In this document: positions 10,789 through 20,967 of the stretch, in pieces
Position numbering within the stretch: the stretch's first letter is position 1
Layout of the letters: each line of letters begins with the position of its first letter
Source of the DNA: Trachelipus rathkii
Taxonomy: Eukaryota > Arthropoda > Malacostraca > Isopoda > Trachelipodidae
Direction: 5' to 3'
Assembly: GCA_015478945.1 (NCBI GenBank)
Contig: JABUQX010126327.1
Location: 22,501 to 43,640, forward strand
DNA: 21,140 nt
Notes under the pieces: model-generated
Seen by the model: the letters and a program-made list of their open reading frames with translations, nothing else
Databases searched by the model: none
What the model was told of the DNA's origin: nothing
Made by a program: the position numbers and the translations under genes

Positions 10789-11037
10789 TTTCCTTATCCA
10801 TACAAAATATATAGTCACAGAATTCCATATATGAGAAGTCGATTCCTAACATATTTTCGAAACGATAAAAAAGAAAAAAAATGTGAAAAATTACGACACG
10901 TTTTCGTTCGGGATTTAACGTCAGATTCAGAACATAATCTCAAAATTCCAAACTTTGAAAATACTTTTAAAGAAAAATTGAGTAATAAGCTCCAATATAT
11001 TATTATAATGGCCATTCTTTTATCTTTCCATCGTTAG
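10789..11037 (+). CDS. Hypothetical 68-82 residue open frame
   Basis: The frame is open from 10789 with an ATG at 10831 and a TAG at 11035-11037. From that ATG the product is 68 residues, basic and polar (RSRFLTYFRNDKKEKKCEKL, then FVRDLTSDSEHNLKIPNFEN), with a short hydrophobic end (IIIMAILL). It is flanked by a TA block and a T-rich block and has no recognisable domain. The opposite strand is also open over 10815-11015 with a hydrophobic product, as expected of an AT-rich mirror. It could be a small exon or an old element fragment. Confidence 0.25.
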   Translation, partial: FPYPYKIYSHRIPYMRSRFLTYFRNDKKEKKCEKLRHVFVRDLTSDSEHNLKIPNFENTFKEKLSNKLQYIIIMAILLSFHR

Positions 11038-11040
11038 CTT

Positions 11041-12330
<1,290 letters not shown>

Positions 12331-12469
12331 GATAAGTTATAATGTTGCCTGAACATTGTTCTCATTATATTTTATATTTATTTTATCTATGTTTATGTAT
12401 TACTCTTAATTGCCATGTATTAGTACAGGTATTTTCATATATTTCTCAACTAAGTTCTAATTTAATTGA

Positions 12470-12521
12470 TTATTTATTTATTTGTTTAAATATTTATTTA
12501 TTTTTTTATTTATTTCTCTAT

Positions 12522-12556
<35 letters not shown>

Positions 12557-12560
12557 TTCT
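12470..12560. repeat. TTTA tetranucleotide microsatellite
   Basis: An imperfect TTTA/ATTT array, best ordered at 12515-12557. It accounts for the Leu/Tyr/Ile/Phe-rich end of the frame starting at 12342. Confidence 0.92.
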
Positions 12561-13440
12561 TATCTCCTTTTCTTGTGAGATTATGAAGAAAGTTTGAAAA
12601 AAGTGGAGTAAGAAAGGAGAATGGATGATGGAAGTGTTCCAGAGTGATTAATACAGGTACACAATTTAATCTTAATCTTAATTAATTTTAATCTTTCTCA
12701 AAGGAGGGATTATGCGAATGAAATGTTTAGAAGAACAATTTCCATTATAACAACGATAGAACAATGCAACCATATTTATGAGAAAAAAGAGATTAGAAGC
12801 GGTCAACATATAGGAAATGAATTGATGAGAAGCAAAGCCATGAAATATATATATATATATATTATATATACTATATATATCAATGATATTATATATAGGT
12901 ATGACAACTATATATAAATCCGATATTGGAGGAATGTAAGATTTAAAGTGAATTTTACATGGATATTAATAAGGATCTAAAACTGAGCCGTTTTATATAT
13001 ATATAATTATTGAGTTATATTTAAAATTATAGTTAATGTTTCAGTCTTATAAGTATTTGAAATCAATAATAATTTTACTAATATATTATATATATATTAT
13101 CTATTATATATATATATATTGGATTTTATGGCTTAATATATAATTTATATATATAAGTCTCGAGTTCTATTATATTTTCAGTATATATTATATAATATAT
13201 AAATAATAGTAACTAGTATACTTATTAAAAAGGTGATGTAGAATTATTGTTACTCTCTTAGTAAACTGTCTAGTTTGCAGTACACTCATGGCATAGTTAT
13301 ATATATATATTCCTAAATTATTTTATTTTATCTGTAAATATATACGGGTTATATATATATATATATATTAATACAACTTAAATGTAAGCTATTTATGCTA
13401 AGCGCAAATTTATTCCACTTCTGAATTACCTTAGCAGTAT
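12561..13440. other. AT-rich spacer with TA tracts, no gene recognised
   Basis: 12575-12840 is mixed and purine-rich. It includes a 64-codon frame from 12723 whose first 40 residues are not repetitive but match nothing known to me. TA tracts occur at 12845-12880, 13080-13120 and 13350-13368. The remainder is ordinary AT-rich sequence. Confidence 0.45.
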
Positions 13441-14390
13441 TCCATTAGAATGGCGTGATAAGTATGTAGAATACATATAATTTAAATTTATTATTTGCCT
13501 ATTTCGCGGACCAAATACACAGTTTATTGCCTAAAGCGTCAAATTAACAGAGTTTGAACAAAGCTTTGGGTTTCTTGTTATTGGAAACTTGCAATCACTT
13601 TGCTTTGGAGGTTTAAAGCACCAAATAGCTTTAATTTATATATAAACAAGCCAATTTTTAAGATAATTGTTTTTCACTTCTGTTTTTAAAGGTGTATTAC
13701 GTTAACCTTTTGATTGTTTATATCATGGAGTAATGGATTATGTTACTGCCTTCATTAAAGATTGGATTTAATGCTTAGAAAAGTTGCAATTTGCTGAATA
13801 AAGGGATTGATTATAACTCCTACAATGCTATAAATAGCGAATATTTTATTTATAATTTGTTGTTGTTTTTTTCTTTCTATGTATATAATTTGATTAGTTT
13901 ATCGTTTTTACAAATGATATCACAATTGTTATACGAGACTGCCATTAAAAATTGAATTTAATTTATAAATAAATCAATAACCTATTACTTGCTGTATAAA
14001 TTGAATGGTTATAAATTTTACCAAATACATCAAACTCTTATACTTTAATTATCTGTTTGTTGCTTTTGTTTATTTTCTTACTTGCTTTAATTGGCTTATT
14101 TACATATTGTCAAAAACATATTTCTCCAAGATACGGAAGCGGTGGCAAAGACAGGCTCTCCTACTCTAATCCTCATCCATTAACAAAATTAAAATTTAAA
14201 GAATGCTATTCCAGTGACTCTCAAATGCCACCGACCTCCGTCCGTCTCCATACCCTCCCTCTTTACAATAACCCCACCCCCACTTAAACGCAGCCAAAGC
14301 TATTACTTATCTCTCCTTGAGTCGTAAATACAAAAACTCGTAGAATTATTGTTATTATAAAGTAAATTAAGTTTCATAAATAATTTTCAG
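13440..14390. repeat. Dispersed repeat, copy 2 (homologous to 5350-6570)
   Basis: This copy shares the landmarks listed for copy 1, in the same order and orientation, from about 13508 to 13745 and again from 14057 to about 14190. A TTG-started frame (14057-14287, 76 codons) begins like the one at 6056 in copy 1 (LLLFIFLLALIGLF against LILFIFLQVLICLF). Both may just reflect shared T-rich DNA. A segment is duplicated inside this copy: ACTGCC ... ATTAAA at 13745 recurs at 13938, and TTGCTG ... GGTTATAA-like words at 13791 recur at 13989, a spacing of about 195 bases. TA-rich DNA follows at 14397, as after copy 1. Confidence 0.8.
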
Positions 14391-14396
14391 GAATTT

Positions 14397-14870
14397 TATA
14401 TATATTATAATATTATATATATATATATTAAAAAAAATTTTATATAATATATATATAATGTATAATTATATATATATATATAATATATAAATATATATAT
14501 AAATATAAATATATTATATATATTAGTAATAATATATTATATATTTATAATATATATTTATATTATATATATATATATTATATAATAATATATATTATAT
14601 TATATAATATATATATATATATATATAGTATATTATATATATATAGATATATATTAATGTATATATATATATATAAATATATATTATATATATCATCATG
14701 ATATATGTAATAATAGACAAAATATAATATATAAAATATAGATATATATATATATAAAATAATATATATATATAAAATTATAAAATATATATTATATATT
14801 ATATTATATATATATATATATATATTAATATATATATATATATATAGTAATATATATATATACTATATAT
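14397..14870. repeat. TA-rich microsatellite block
   Basis: Continuous A/T DNA with TA, TAATA and AAATATA words. No coding content. 14871-14987 is AT-rich spacer. Confidence 0.93.
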
Positions 14871-14987
14871 TTGGTTAATATTATTTTGGTGCACTATATT
14901 TAATTAAAACACTTGCAAAAAGGAGTAATTTTATTGCACATAATTTATTGTTAATCAATAGTTAAAAACTTTTTTAAATCGAGCTAA

Positions 14988-15185
14988 AATTTGGATGGGC
15001 CAGAGCACATCGCTATTGAAACCTCGTGGAATTGTGCAGTGTTTTTTTTTTTTCTTTTTTTTTTTTTTTACAGAGATAAATACACCGTCTACTCACGTAC
15101 GATCCCTAATCAAGGAGGAAGTGGTACTCTTTTATACGTCCGAGCTGTGACGAAGCCAAACCAAGGAGAGAATGCAACTATATAA
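14988..15185 (+). CDS. Possible 3' coding exon behind a poly-T splice acceptor
   Basis: A run of T with one C at 15042-15069 ends in ACAG at 15070-15073, an excellent acceptor. The following exon (15074 on) reads, after one leading base, DKYTVYSRTIPNQGGSGTLL then YVRAVTKPNQGENATI and a TAA at 15183-15185. The short product is soluble-looking, with no recognised domain. The same frame is also open upstream of the T run from 14988 (LDGPEHIAIETSWNCAV), so the T run (translated as poly-Phe) may instead be an insertion into one exon. No donor or upstream exon was identified. Confidence 0.35.
   Translation, partial: NLDGPEHIAIETSWNCAVFFFFLFFFFYRDKYTVYSRTIPNQGGSGTLLYVRAVTKPNQGENATI
15042..15073 (+). 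promoter_or_regulatory. Polypyrimidine tract and AG splice acceptor
   Basis: 27 T and one C, followed by ACAG. The pyrimidine tract plus CAG|A matches the animal 3' splice-site consensus closely. A poly-T repeat that happens to end in ACAG is the alternative. Confidence 0.4.
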
Positions 15186-15249
15186 GCACTAACACATATA
15201 CCATCACCGCAAATTATACGAGCTCCAGCATACAAACTCACAACACACA

Positions 15250-15386
15250 CACATATATATAATTATATATATATTTTATATTAATATATATAAAATATAT
15301 ATATATATACTAATATATATATATATATATATATATTAATATGATAATATATAATATAATATATATATAATATATATATACTACAC
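15250..15386. repeat. TA microsatellite block
   Basis: AC-rich DNA (15186-15250) passes into TA runs (15255-15380), the longest near 15311-15334. Confidence 0.92.
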
Positions 15387-15720
15387 AGGGTGTTTACGAA
15401 ATAGGGGGGACAAATTTGGAGGATATTAAATCTATTGTTACCATTACAGCGTTCTGTCTTAAATAAAGTTACCTGTAAAATTCTTCATTTAGTAGGTAAA
15501 TGATTTAGAAAGGTGCAAGGGGTATGTTGAATATTTGGTGTTTAATGGTTCACCGTAGATGTGCGAAGTTGGTTACGGAAAACTCTGCATATGTAAAGTA
15601 ATAACCTATAGAACAGGGTATTGCCGTCTTATATATTGACACTGCTATAGGTTGCTTGATGGGTACCACCTTATTATAGAGATAGGATGAATAATACTAG
15701 GAATATTGGTGATAGTATTC
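15387..15720. other. Unique segment starting with a mariner-like terminus
   Basis: The block begins ACAGGGTGTTTACGAAATAG immediately after TA-rich DNA ending ACTAC. Many Tc1/mariner elements start with CAGGGTGT-type ends next to a TA target (family knowledge). No matching inverted end (ACACCCTGT) was found downstream, and all frames contain stops, so at most one end of a dead or non-autonomous copy is present. The remainder to 15720 is ordinary sequence. Confidence 0.3.
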
Positions 15721-16500
15721 GAGCAATATTTACTTGGGAAACGCAAATACAGCAATAACAATAATAATACAAATCAATAAAATGCGAATATAATATAATC
15801 TACTAATATTACTATACCAATAAGTTATAAATGCCGTTAATAACAATATATTATTTGATAAAGTAATATTACTCATCAGTAATAGTAATGAAATACGATC
15901 AGGAAACAGGAAATATATAATAACATAAGAGTATAACATATTAAGGGGTATGATAAAATAATAACAATAAATATATATATAGGAATTTAAAACTAATAAT
16001 ATAATAAAATGAGAAAACTATGAATAAGTAATAATAAGACGATAAAGGCAATAATAATAAATAATATAATAATTAAATACTCACCCATGTTTTAAGGGAA
16101 TATGAATTTTGAATTAATGATAGTTTAAAATAATTAGATGAACTCAATACATAATTAATACAATAGATAGTTAGGAATAATAAATAAGTAATAATACATA
16201 ATAATGTAATATTATTATATTTTTTTTACCTTCTCTTTTTAATTTTTATTATAAATTGATTATTAAAGTAATAAAAATTAATTAATATAATTAAGTAAAT
16301 AATAAAATTAAAAATTAAAAATAAAATGAACATTCTTAATAATCTTATACTATGTTGAAGAATAATAAGTAATAATAATAATATAAATATACCATAATAT
16401 AATTAATTAAATAATAATTTATAAGTGATGAGGCAATACGAATAGGATATCATTAAAGATGGTGATCTTCTAAGTAATGAAATAAAGAATAATCATAATG
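15721..16500. repeat. AT-rich, cytosine-poor degenerate AATA block
   Basis: Long stretches of AATAATAA- and ATAATA-like words with few C. The antisense 69-codon frame at 15730-15939 (Leu/Ile/Tyr-rich) is compositional. No gene is seen. Confidence 0.7.
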
Positions 16501-16530
16501 ATAAATAGTAGTAAGCAGGTACGTAGATAG

Positions 16531-16635
16531 AGAGTGCCACATTGCATAGCAATTGCAGAGTGGAGTGCCACATTTCAAATGTGCGTAGAGCAAACATTTG
16601 AAATGTGCACGAGAGCCATGCTGAGCGAAGCTCGG
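16531..16635. other. Cluster of short hairpins
   Basis: Three hairpins occur in about 100 bases. ATTGC/GCAAT lies at 16541-16545 and 16549-16553 with a 3-base loop. A perfect 14-bp stem lies at 16569-16582 and 16594-16607 with an 11-base loop. CTGAGC/GCTCGG lies at 16621-16626 and 16630-16635 with loop GAA and one G-T pair. GAGTGCCACATT occurs twice (16532 and 16564). Such ends are seen on MITEs, satellite units and structured RNAs; nothing here decides which. Confidence 0.65.
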
Positions 16636-17069
16636 CGTATCATATGATGTATTTCTGGAATGTAGGTAATTTTAATGTACGTGTATATATTATATTATAA
16701 TTTAATTCTTATTATACCCTCCCCCTTTTGTTGCCCCCACTCCCCTTATTTTTTTATATTTACTTATGTGCGGTGCGCACCGTAGGATGCGCACATTCGA
16801 TAGTGTATGTTGATTAGACTAAGCAGTCATCTAACCTTAACGAGATAGATTACATATACACATAAACAGCCTACATATCTCACATACATACACTATAACA
16901 CACACACACACATATATATAGTGATACAACACTAACATCACTACACACACACCACCGTTTAACCTATATATATATCTATACATTATATTATCCACCATCT
17001 CTTTACCCTTAGCTCTTAGCTGTTTACCCTACCCCCTACCCCCCTATGTTTGTTGCCATGACTACTAAT
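16636..17069. other. Spacer with a GC palindrome and AC/TA-rich part
   Basis: A pyrimidine-rich C stretch lies at 16715-16750. A 12-base perfect palindrome CGGTGCGCACCG lies at 16771-16782, inside a wider TGTGCG (16767)/CGCACA (16790) inverted pair. 16855-16990 is AC- and TA-rich. No gene is supported. Confidence 0.5.
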
Positions 17070-17324
17070 CTATACATCTACCATCCTCTCGGCTACGCAA
17101 CGCTTACACACGACACACTTGTTTCCGCGCTGCGCGCCGTTTGGATCCGACTTGGTCCCCTCGTCTTGGAGGACCCGTGGAACCCTCTCGCGGGCCTTCG
17201 CCACCGCCGCTGCCTTTGCCGCCACCGCCAGCGCTGGTTTGATATACTCGGATAGCCTTTCGTTCGCATTATTGTCTTGAGGAGATGGGGTTTATTTACT
17301 TCTTCCTACACCATCTCCCTCCAT
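17070..17324 (-). pseudogene. Interrupted Ala/Arg-rich open frame with a Cys cluster, unknown
   Basis: On the minus strand an ATG at 17324-17322 reads MEGDGVGRSK, meets TAA at 17294-17292, then stays open in the same frame for 73 codons to TAG at 17072-17070. After the stop come QDNNANERLSEYIKPALAV, an Ala/Lys/Arg helix-like stretch, VLQDEGTKSDPNGAQRGNK and CVVCKRC, a possible metal-binding Cys cluster. A single C-to-T change at Gln CAA would explain the stop. GC content is far above that of the neighbourhood. The overlapping + frame (17046-17255) is probably the shadow. No family was recognised; a mobile-element protein fragment is a reasonable guess. Confidence 0.4.
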
Positions 17325-17352
17325 CTTGTTGAATATAAGATTATATAAAATT

Positions 17353-17384
17353 GGACCAGGATAGAAGACTCGAATCCTGTGTCC
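17353..17384. other. Hairpin
   Basis: GGACCAGGAT (17353-17362) pairs with ATCCTG-T-GTCC (17374-17384) apart from one bulged base, around an 11-base loop. The loop region contains ACTCGAATCC, which recalls a tRNA T-loop, but no tRNA can be folded from it. Confidence 0.45.
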
Positions 17385-17429
17385 TTTCTCGGCTGGCTAA
17401 GTCATCACGTGTGGTCTACTAACAGGTAA

Positions 17430-17816
17430 ATATCGGACTTAACTGACGCAGATGTCAACAAAGCGGCCTTTCAGACTTTCTTTCCAAATCTAATGTGCGG
17501 CTTATGATTATAGAGGAGATTAAATCTTAGGAGTTCAAAATGAGATGTGAATGAAAAAGCTAGACGGGAAGATAAGATGAAGATAAAAGAATTGATTCAG
17601 ATGTACCCATAAGCGATGCGTATGAGGAGGAGACTTCAAGGATGGATTGAGAAGAGCTAGAAGTAGAAGAGAAGGTTTGCCGGTAAGAAGGAAGTGGGCC
17701 GATGAAAATCGAGAAGAAGAGAGAAAAGAGATACGAGACCCCTTTTCCTCCGATATTCCTCTTAACGCAAGTACCGCGTCCGATATTCTGACCGATAAGA
17801 TTAAGCCTTGGGCTAT
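17430..17816 (+). pseudogene. Run of protein-like fragments in shifting frames, unknown
   Basis: Three + frames give successive non-repetitive fragments. 17430-17504 reads ISDLTDADVNKAAFQTFFPN then LMCGL. 17544-17609 reads DVNEKARREDKMKIKELIQM then YP. A third frame near 17612-17647 gives SDAYEEETSRMD. 17626-17820 is open for 64 codons and includes KWADENREEERKEIRDPF and IPLNASTASDILTDKIKPW. GTAAGA at 17817 could be a splice donor. Frame jumps and stops suggest a decayed coding region, possibly a mobile element. The antisense 102-codon frame (17535-17843) is considered its shadow. No domain was recognised. Confidence 0.3.
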
Positions 17817-17843
17817 GTAAGAAAGACAGTTTTTTCTTGACAA

Positions 17844-18779
17844 ATTAAACTCGTATATATATAATATATATACATCTTATTACCTTACACTATAATATAT
17901 ATATATATATATATATAAGTATAAAAGTATATGACTGTGGTTAGCTGGATCTTAAAACATTGATATGAATAGACATACTAGATTATATTAAGTATAAGGT
18001 AAGTACATACAATTTACAAAGCGTATGCCTTAGTACGTATGTTTATGTAACATATATATATATATATATATATCGAGGAATATTATAAACGTAGTGATTC
18101 TTTAGAAGATGTATGCTTTATGGCTGTGGGAAGTTCAGACTATTTATATGCTCTTACTTTTTTTAATTACGGGTATTTTACAGGGCCCTTTTGTTTCTTA
18201 ATCTCAGTCATATATATAAAGAGCATAATTATCCTAATGATTTATTATCTTCTTATAATCATACTATAATATATATTATACATTATCATATGTAACTATG
18301 AATTCGATCTTTCTTCTAATTATTTTTATTCATTGTATTTTTTTTTTTTTATTTCTGCTTATTTTAAAATTATGTTAAATTATATATAATAACGTATCTG
18401 AATTTTATGCGGAGTTTATTATTTATAATGATATATACGTAATAAGTGATCCATTACAGTGGGTTATATATTATAAATATTTATTATTTATATATAGAGT
18501 CATATATATATATATAAGCTATATTATGTGCTAATATATCACCTTTGAGTATATATTAATATATATATAAATATTATATATATATATATTATATATATAT
18601 ATTAGTATATATAATATATATATAGTATATACTATAGATTAACGTAGATGCAGAGCAATCATCAAGTACTGCAAATTAATATCACCATCTTCGTAAAAAG
18701 CAATCTTCTAAGAAGTTAATACAGACTTATCACATCCTATTTTAATTAATTTAATATATTTTTTCATTTGGGATTCGGT
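17844..18779. repeat. AT-rich spacer with TA microsatellites
   Basis: TA tracts lie at 17855-17925, 18049-18073, 18500-18520 and 18555-18635. The rest is AT-rich unique DNA in which nothing was recognised. Confidence 0.7.
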
Positions 18780-18835
18780 TAATTCACATAGTAATCGAAT
18801 ACGATGTATGGTCCAGTCAGTTACGACATTTTTGG

Positions 18836-18861
18836 GAGAGAGAGAGAGAAGAGAAGAGAGA

Positions 18862-18907
<46 letters not shown>

Positions 18908-18918
18908 GATGTTCTTAC
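18836..18918. repeat. AG microsatellite of composite unit A
   Basis: A GAGAGA tract with GAAGAG interruptions. The Arg/Glu-rich frames at 18804-19014 arise from it. Confidence 0.93.
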
Positions 18919-19254
18919 TTCTTACTGTCTCATTTTGCGCTATTCACTGCTTTCTTAACATTTTTCACCAAACCCACATCAAAATTCAGAAATAGAAGTC
19001 ACAAACGGCATTAACACAACACTGACAACAACCAACATATCCATCTACACAACAAACTATACACAATCAACAAAAAACTTACAAATCAATAGCACAAAAT
19101 AATCAAGCAACAACTAAAACTAGAAGATTTACACTTCTTAATTCATTGCCTATGCCCTGTCAAGACAAAAGAACATGAAAAGCTACCAATTCTACCCGGA
19201 AGAGTTCCATTGAACGCGATTTTAAACTCTTTTTTGTCGAGGTCATTGTTTTCC

Positions 19255-19276
19255 ATTCTTCTTCTTCTTCTTCTTC

Positions 19277-19311
<35 letters not shown>

Positions 19312-19385
19312 AGTTATTATTATTGATTATTATTATATTATAAATTATTATTATTATTATTAATTCATTATTATTATTATTTTAT
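19255..19385. repeat. CTT then ATT microsatellite of unit A
   Basis: CTTCTTCTT at 19259-19277 changes into an ATT array that becomes imperfect after 19310. Confidence 0.93.
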
Positions 19386-19442
19386 ATTTTTTAACTCTCT
19401 TTTGGATGCGTCCATGCTTTCAAGAATACTGCGTTTTTCCGC

Positions 19443-19525
19443 GAGAGAGAAAGAGACGAGAGAGAGGAGAGAGAAGAGAGAGAGAGGAGAGAGAGGAGAG
19501 AGAAGAGAGAGAGAGAGAGAGGAGG
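19443..19525. repeat. AG microsatellite of composite unit B
   Basis: A purine tract in the same position of the unit as 18836-18918. The 183-codon frame at 19406-19957 is a readthrough of AG (Arg/Glu), CAA (Gln/Asn) and ATT (Leu/Tyr) repeats. Confidence 0.93.
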
Positions 19526-20260
19526 ATGTTTCTTTCTCCTTTCATTTGTCCATTAACTGCTTTCCTTACATTTCTCAACATTAAATCCTACATCAAGAAA
19601 CAACAAGAAGTTCACAAAGGACTATATAACAACGAAGAATACAACACTCATCAGCAACATAACAACAACAACAACAGACAACGGCAACAACAACAACAAC
19701 AACACAACAGCAACCCAACAACAACACACAACAGCAGACAATGTGGTTTTCACTCTATTATTTTAATTATTTTCTTATTTTTTCTTTTATTATTAATTAT
19801 TAATTATTATTATTTATTAGAATTTTATTTTTTATTATTATTATTTTATTATTATTATTTTATTTATTATTATTATTATGTTTTTATTATTCCATTATTA
19901 TTTACAGAATATTTACAGGAACTTTGCCAGCAAGACAAACAGAACATGAAAGCTTAACCCATTCATAGTTCTTGCTCGCTCCCCAAAAAGCCATTGAAGG
20001 CGATTATGTGATTAACTTTTTTTTTTTTTTTTTTTGCCAGTGATATTATTTGAAAATGGTGCTCTTAGCATGCAATATTTTTGACCAACTTAATATTCAA
20101 TTATTATTATTATTTATTATTCTATACTTATATTAATATATTATAAAAGATTATTATTATTTATTATTATTAATGATTTTGTTTAACTCTCTTTGGATGC
20201 TCCTATCGTCGAAGATATACTCTTTTTTCGTGAGAGAGTGTCGTTAGAGTGAGTTATGTT

Positions 20261-20340
20261 ACTGGGTCCGATCTAATCCGGATATCAGCCTTGGTGTCTT
20301 TGTATGTATCTAGCACCCCCCATCGTAAATAGATTTTAAA
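20261..20340. other. Short unique spacer
   Basis: Mixed sequence including a CACCCCCC-type stretch near 20314. Nothing was recognised. Confidence 0.4.
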
Positions 20341-20600
20341 TATATATGCATGTCGATTCGAATTATATTTAAGTTATTATATATATTAGTAGTATTTATT
20401 GTTATACTCTATATATAATTATTATACACTTATATATATAGTATATATATATTATATATATATGTATAGGTATATATATATATTTATATAGTAATATATA
20501 TATATTTATATATATATATATATTATTATCATATATATTAAAATATAGTATATTAAATATATATATACTATATATATATTATATATATATACTTATATCT
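20341..20600. repeat. TA-rich microsatellite block upstream of the exon
   Basis: TA and TATT words fill the stretch. If the exon at 20615 is internal, this is the end of its upstream intron, with CTAAT at 20599-20603 as a possible branch point. Confidence 0.88.
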
Positions 20601-20614
20601 AATATTAGCAATAG

Positions 20615-20771
20615 ACTGGAGTCATTGCACCACAGGACGCTGGTGTTTAATACAGATTATTTCCAAGAGACATATGATGCAGCGATGAGAAGTGGACAGT
20701 CTAATATAAATGCTCTTATTACCGGAGGCGTAAGGGCTCTGGAGCCGTCGTCGGTTCAAGGATTCCCATAT
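20615..20771 (+). CDS. Coding exon of an unrecognised protein (partial gene)
   Basis: The frame reads LVFNTDYFQETYDAAMRSGQ, then SNINALITGGVRALEPSSVQ and GFPY, up to the consensus donor GTAAGT at 20772. Two acceptors are possible and give the same phase: AG at 20613-20614 (start 20615) or CCACAG at 20630-20635 (start 20636). The exon ends exactly between codons (phase 0), matching the next exon. Residue use is balanced and unlike the repeat-derived frames nearby. No domain, signal peptide or membrane segment is seen. The frame also reads a little way into the intron before becoming a Tyr-Ile repeat, an artefact of the TA tract. The upstream exon is not identified. Confidence 0.6.
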
Positions 20772-20812
20772 GTAAGTTACGGTTCTTTCACCCCCTTTCA
20801 AGTATTTGTTCC

Positions 20813-20873
<61 letters not shown>

Positions 20874-20967
20874 ATTATATTTAGTATTTATATATATATA
20901 GTATAATTATATTATATATAATTATACTATTTATTATTGTATATATATTCCTTCCTTTCGACATTAG
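20772..20967 (+). other. Intron of 196 bp containing a TA microsatellite
   Basis: It starts GTAAGT and ends with a pyrimidine-rich stretch (TTCCTTCCTTTCG) followed by ACATTAG at 20961-20967. A TA array occupies about 20816-20867 with further TA-rich DNA to 20945. Both flanking exons are phase 0. Confidence 0.6.

Larger units (their letters stand above)
18780..20260. repeat. Tandem composite repeat, two full units and a truncated third
   Basis: Unit A (about 18780-19390), unit B (19391-20182) and the start of unit C (20183-20260) share an ordered set of parts. First comes TTAACTCTCTTTTGGATGC (clear at 19391 and 20183). Next is an AG tract (18836-18918, 19443-19525). Then come GATGTT plus a pyrimidine-rich block ending ACTGCTTTC and CTTACATTT-like words, and a CAA-rich block. 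CAAGACAAA-x-GAACATGAAA follows (19161, 19931), then CCATTGAA-x-GCGATT (19208, 19991), and finally an ATT tract. Unit B carries an extra ATT array (19745-19890) and a longer T run (20017-20035), which explain its greater length. No coding function is likely. Confidence 0.82.

Noticed and set aside
17046..17255. + strand 69-codon frame, GC-rich
   Set aside because: The opposite strand gives a longer, more protein-like product with an in-frame ATG upstream.
17350..17425. tRNA or tRNA-derived SINE (ACTCGAATCC and TGGTCTACTAACAGG words)
   Set aside because: Box-like words are present, but their spacing and order do not fit, and no cloverleaf with a proper T stem can be formed.
18804..19014. Arg/Glu-rich coiled-coil-like frames, and the 183-codon frame at 19406-19957
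   Set aside because: They read through AG, CAA and ATT microsatellites of the composite repeat; the two units are not conserved as protein.
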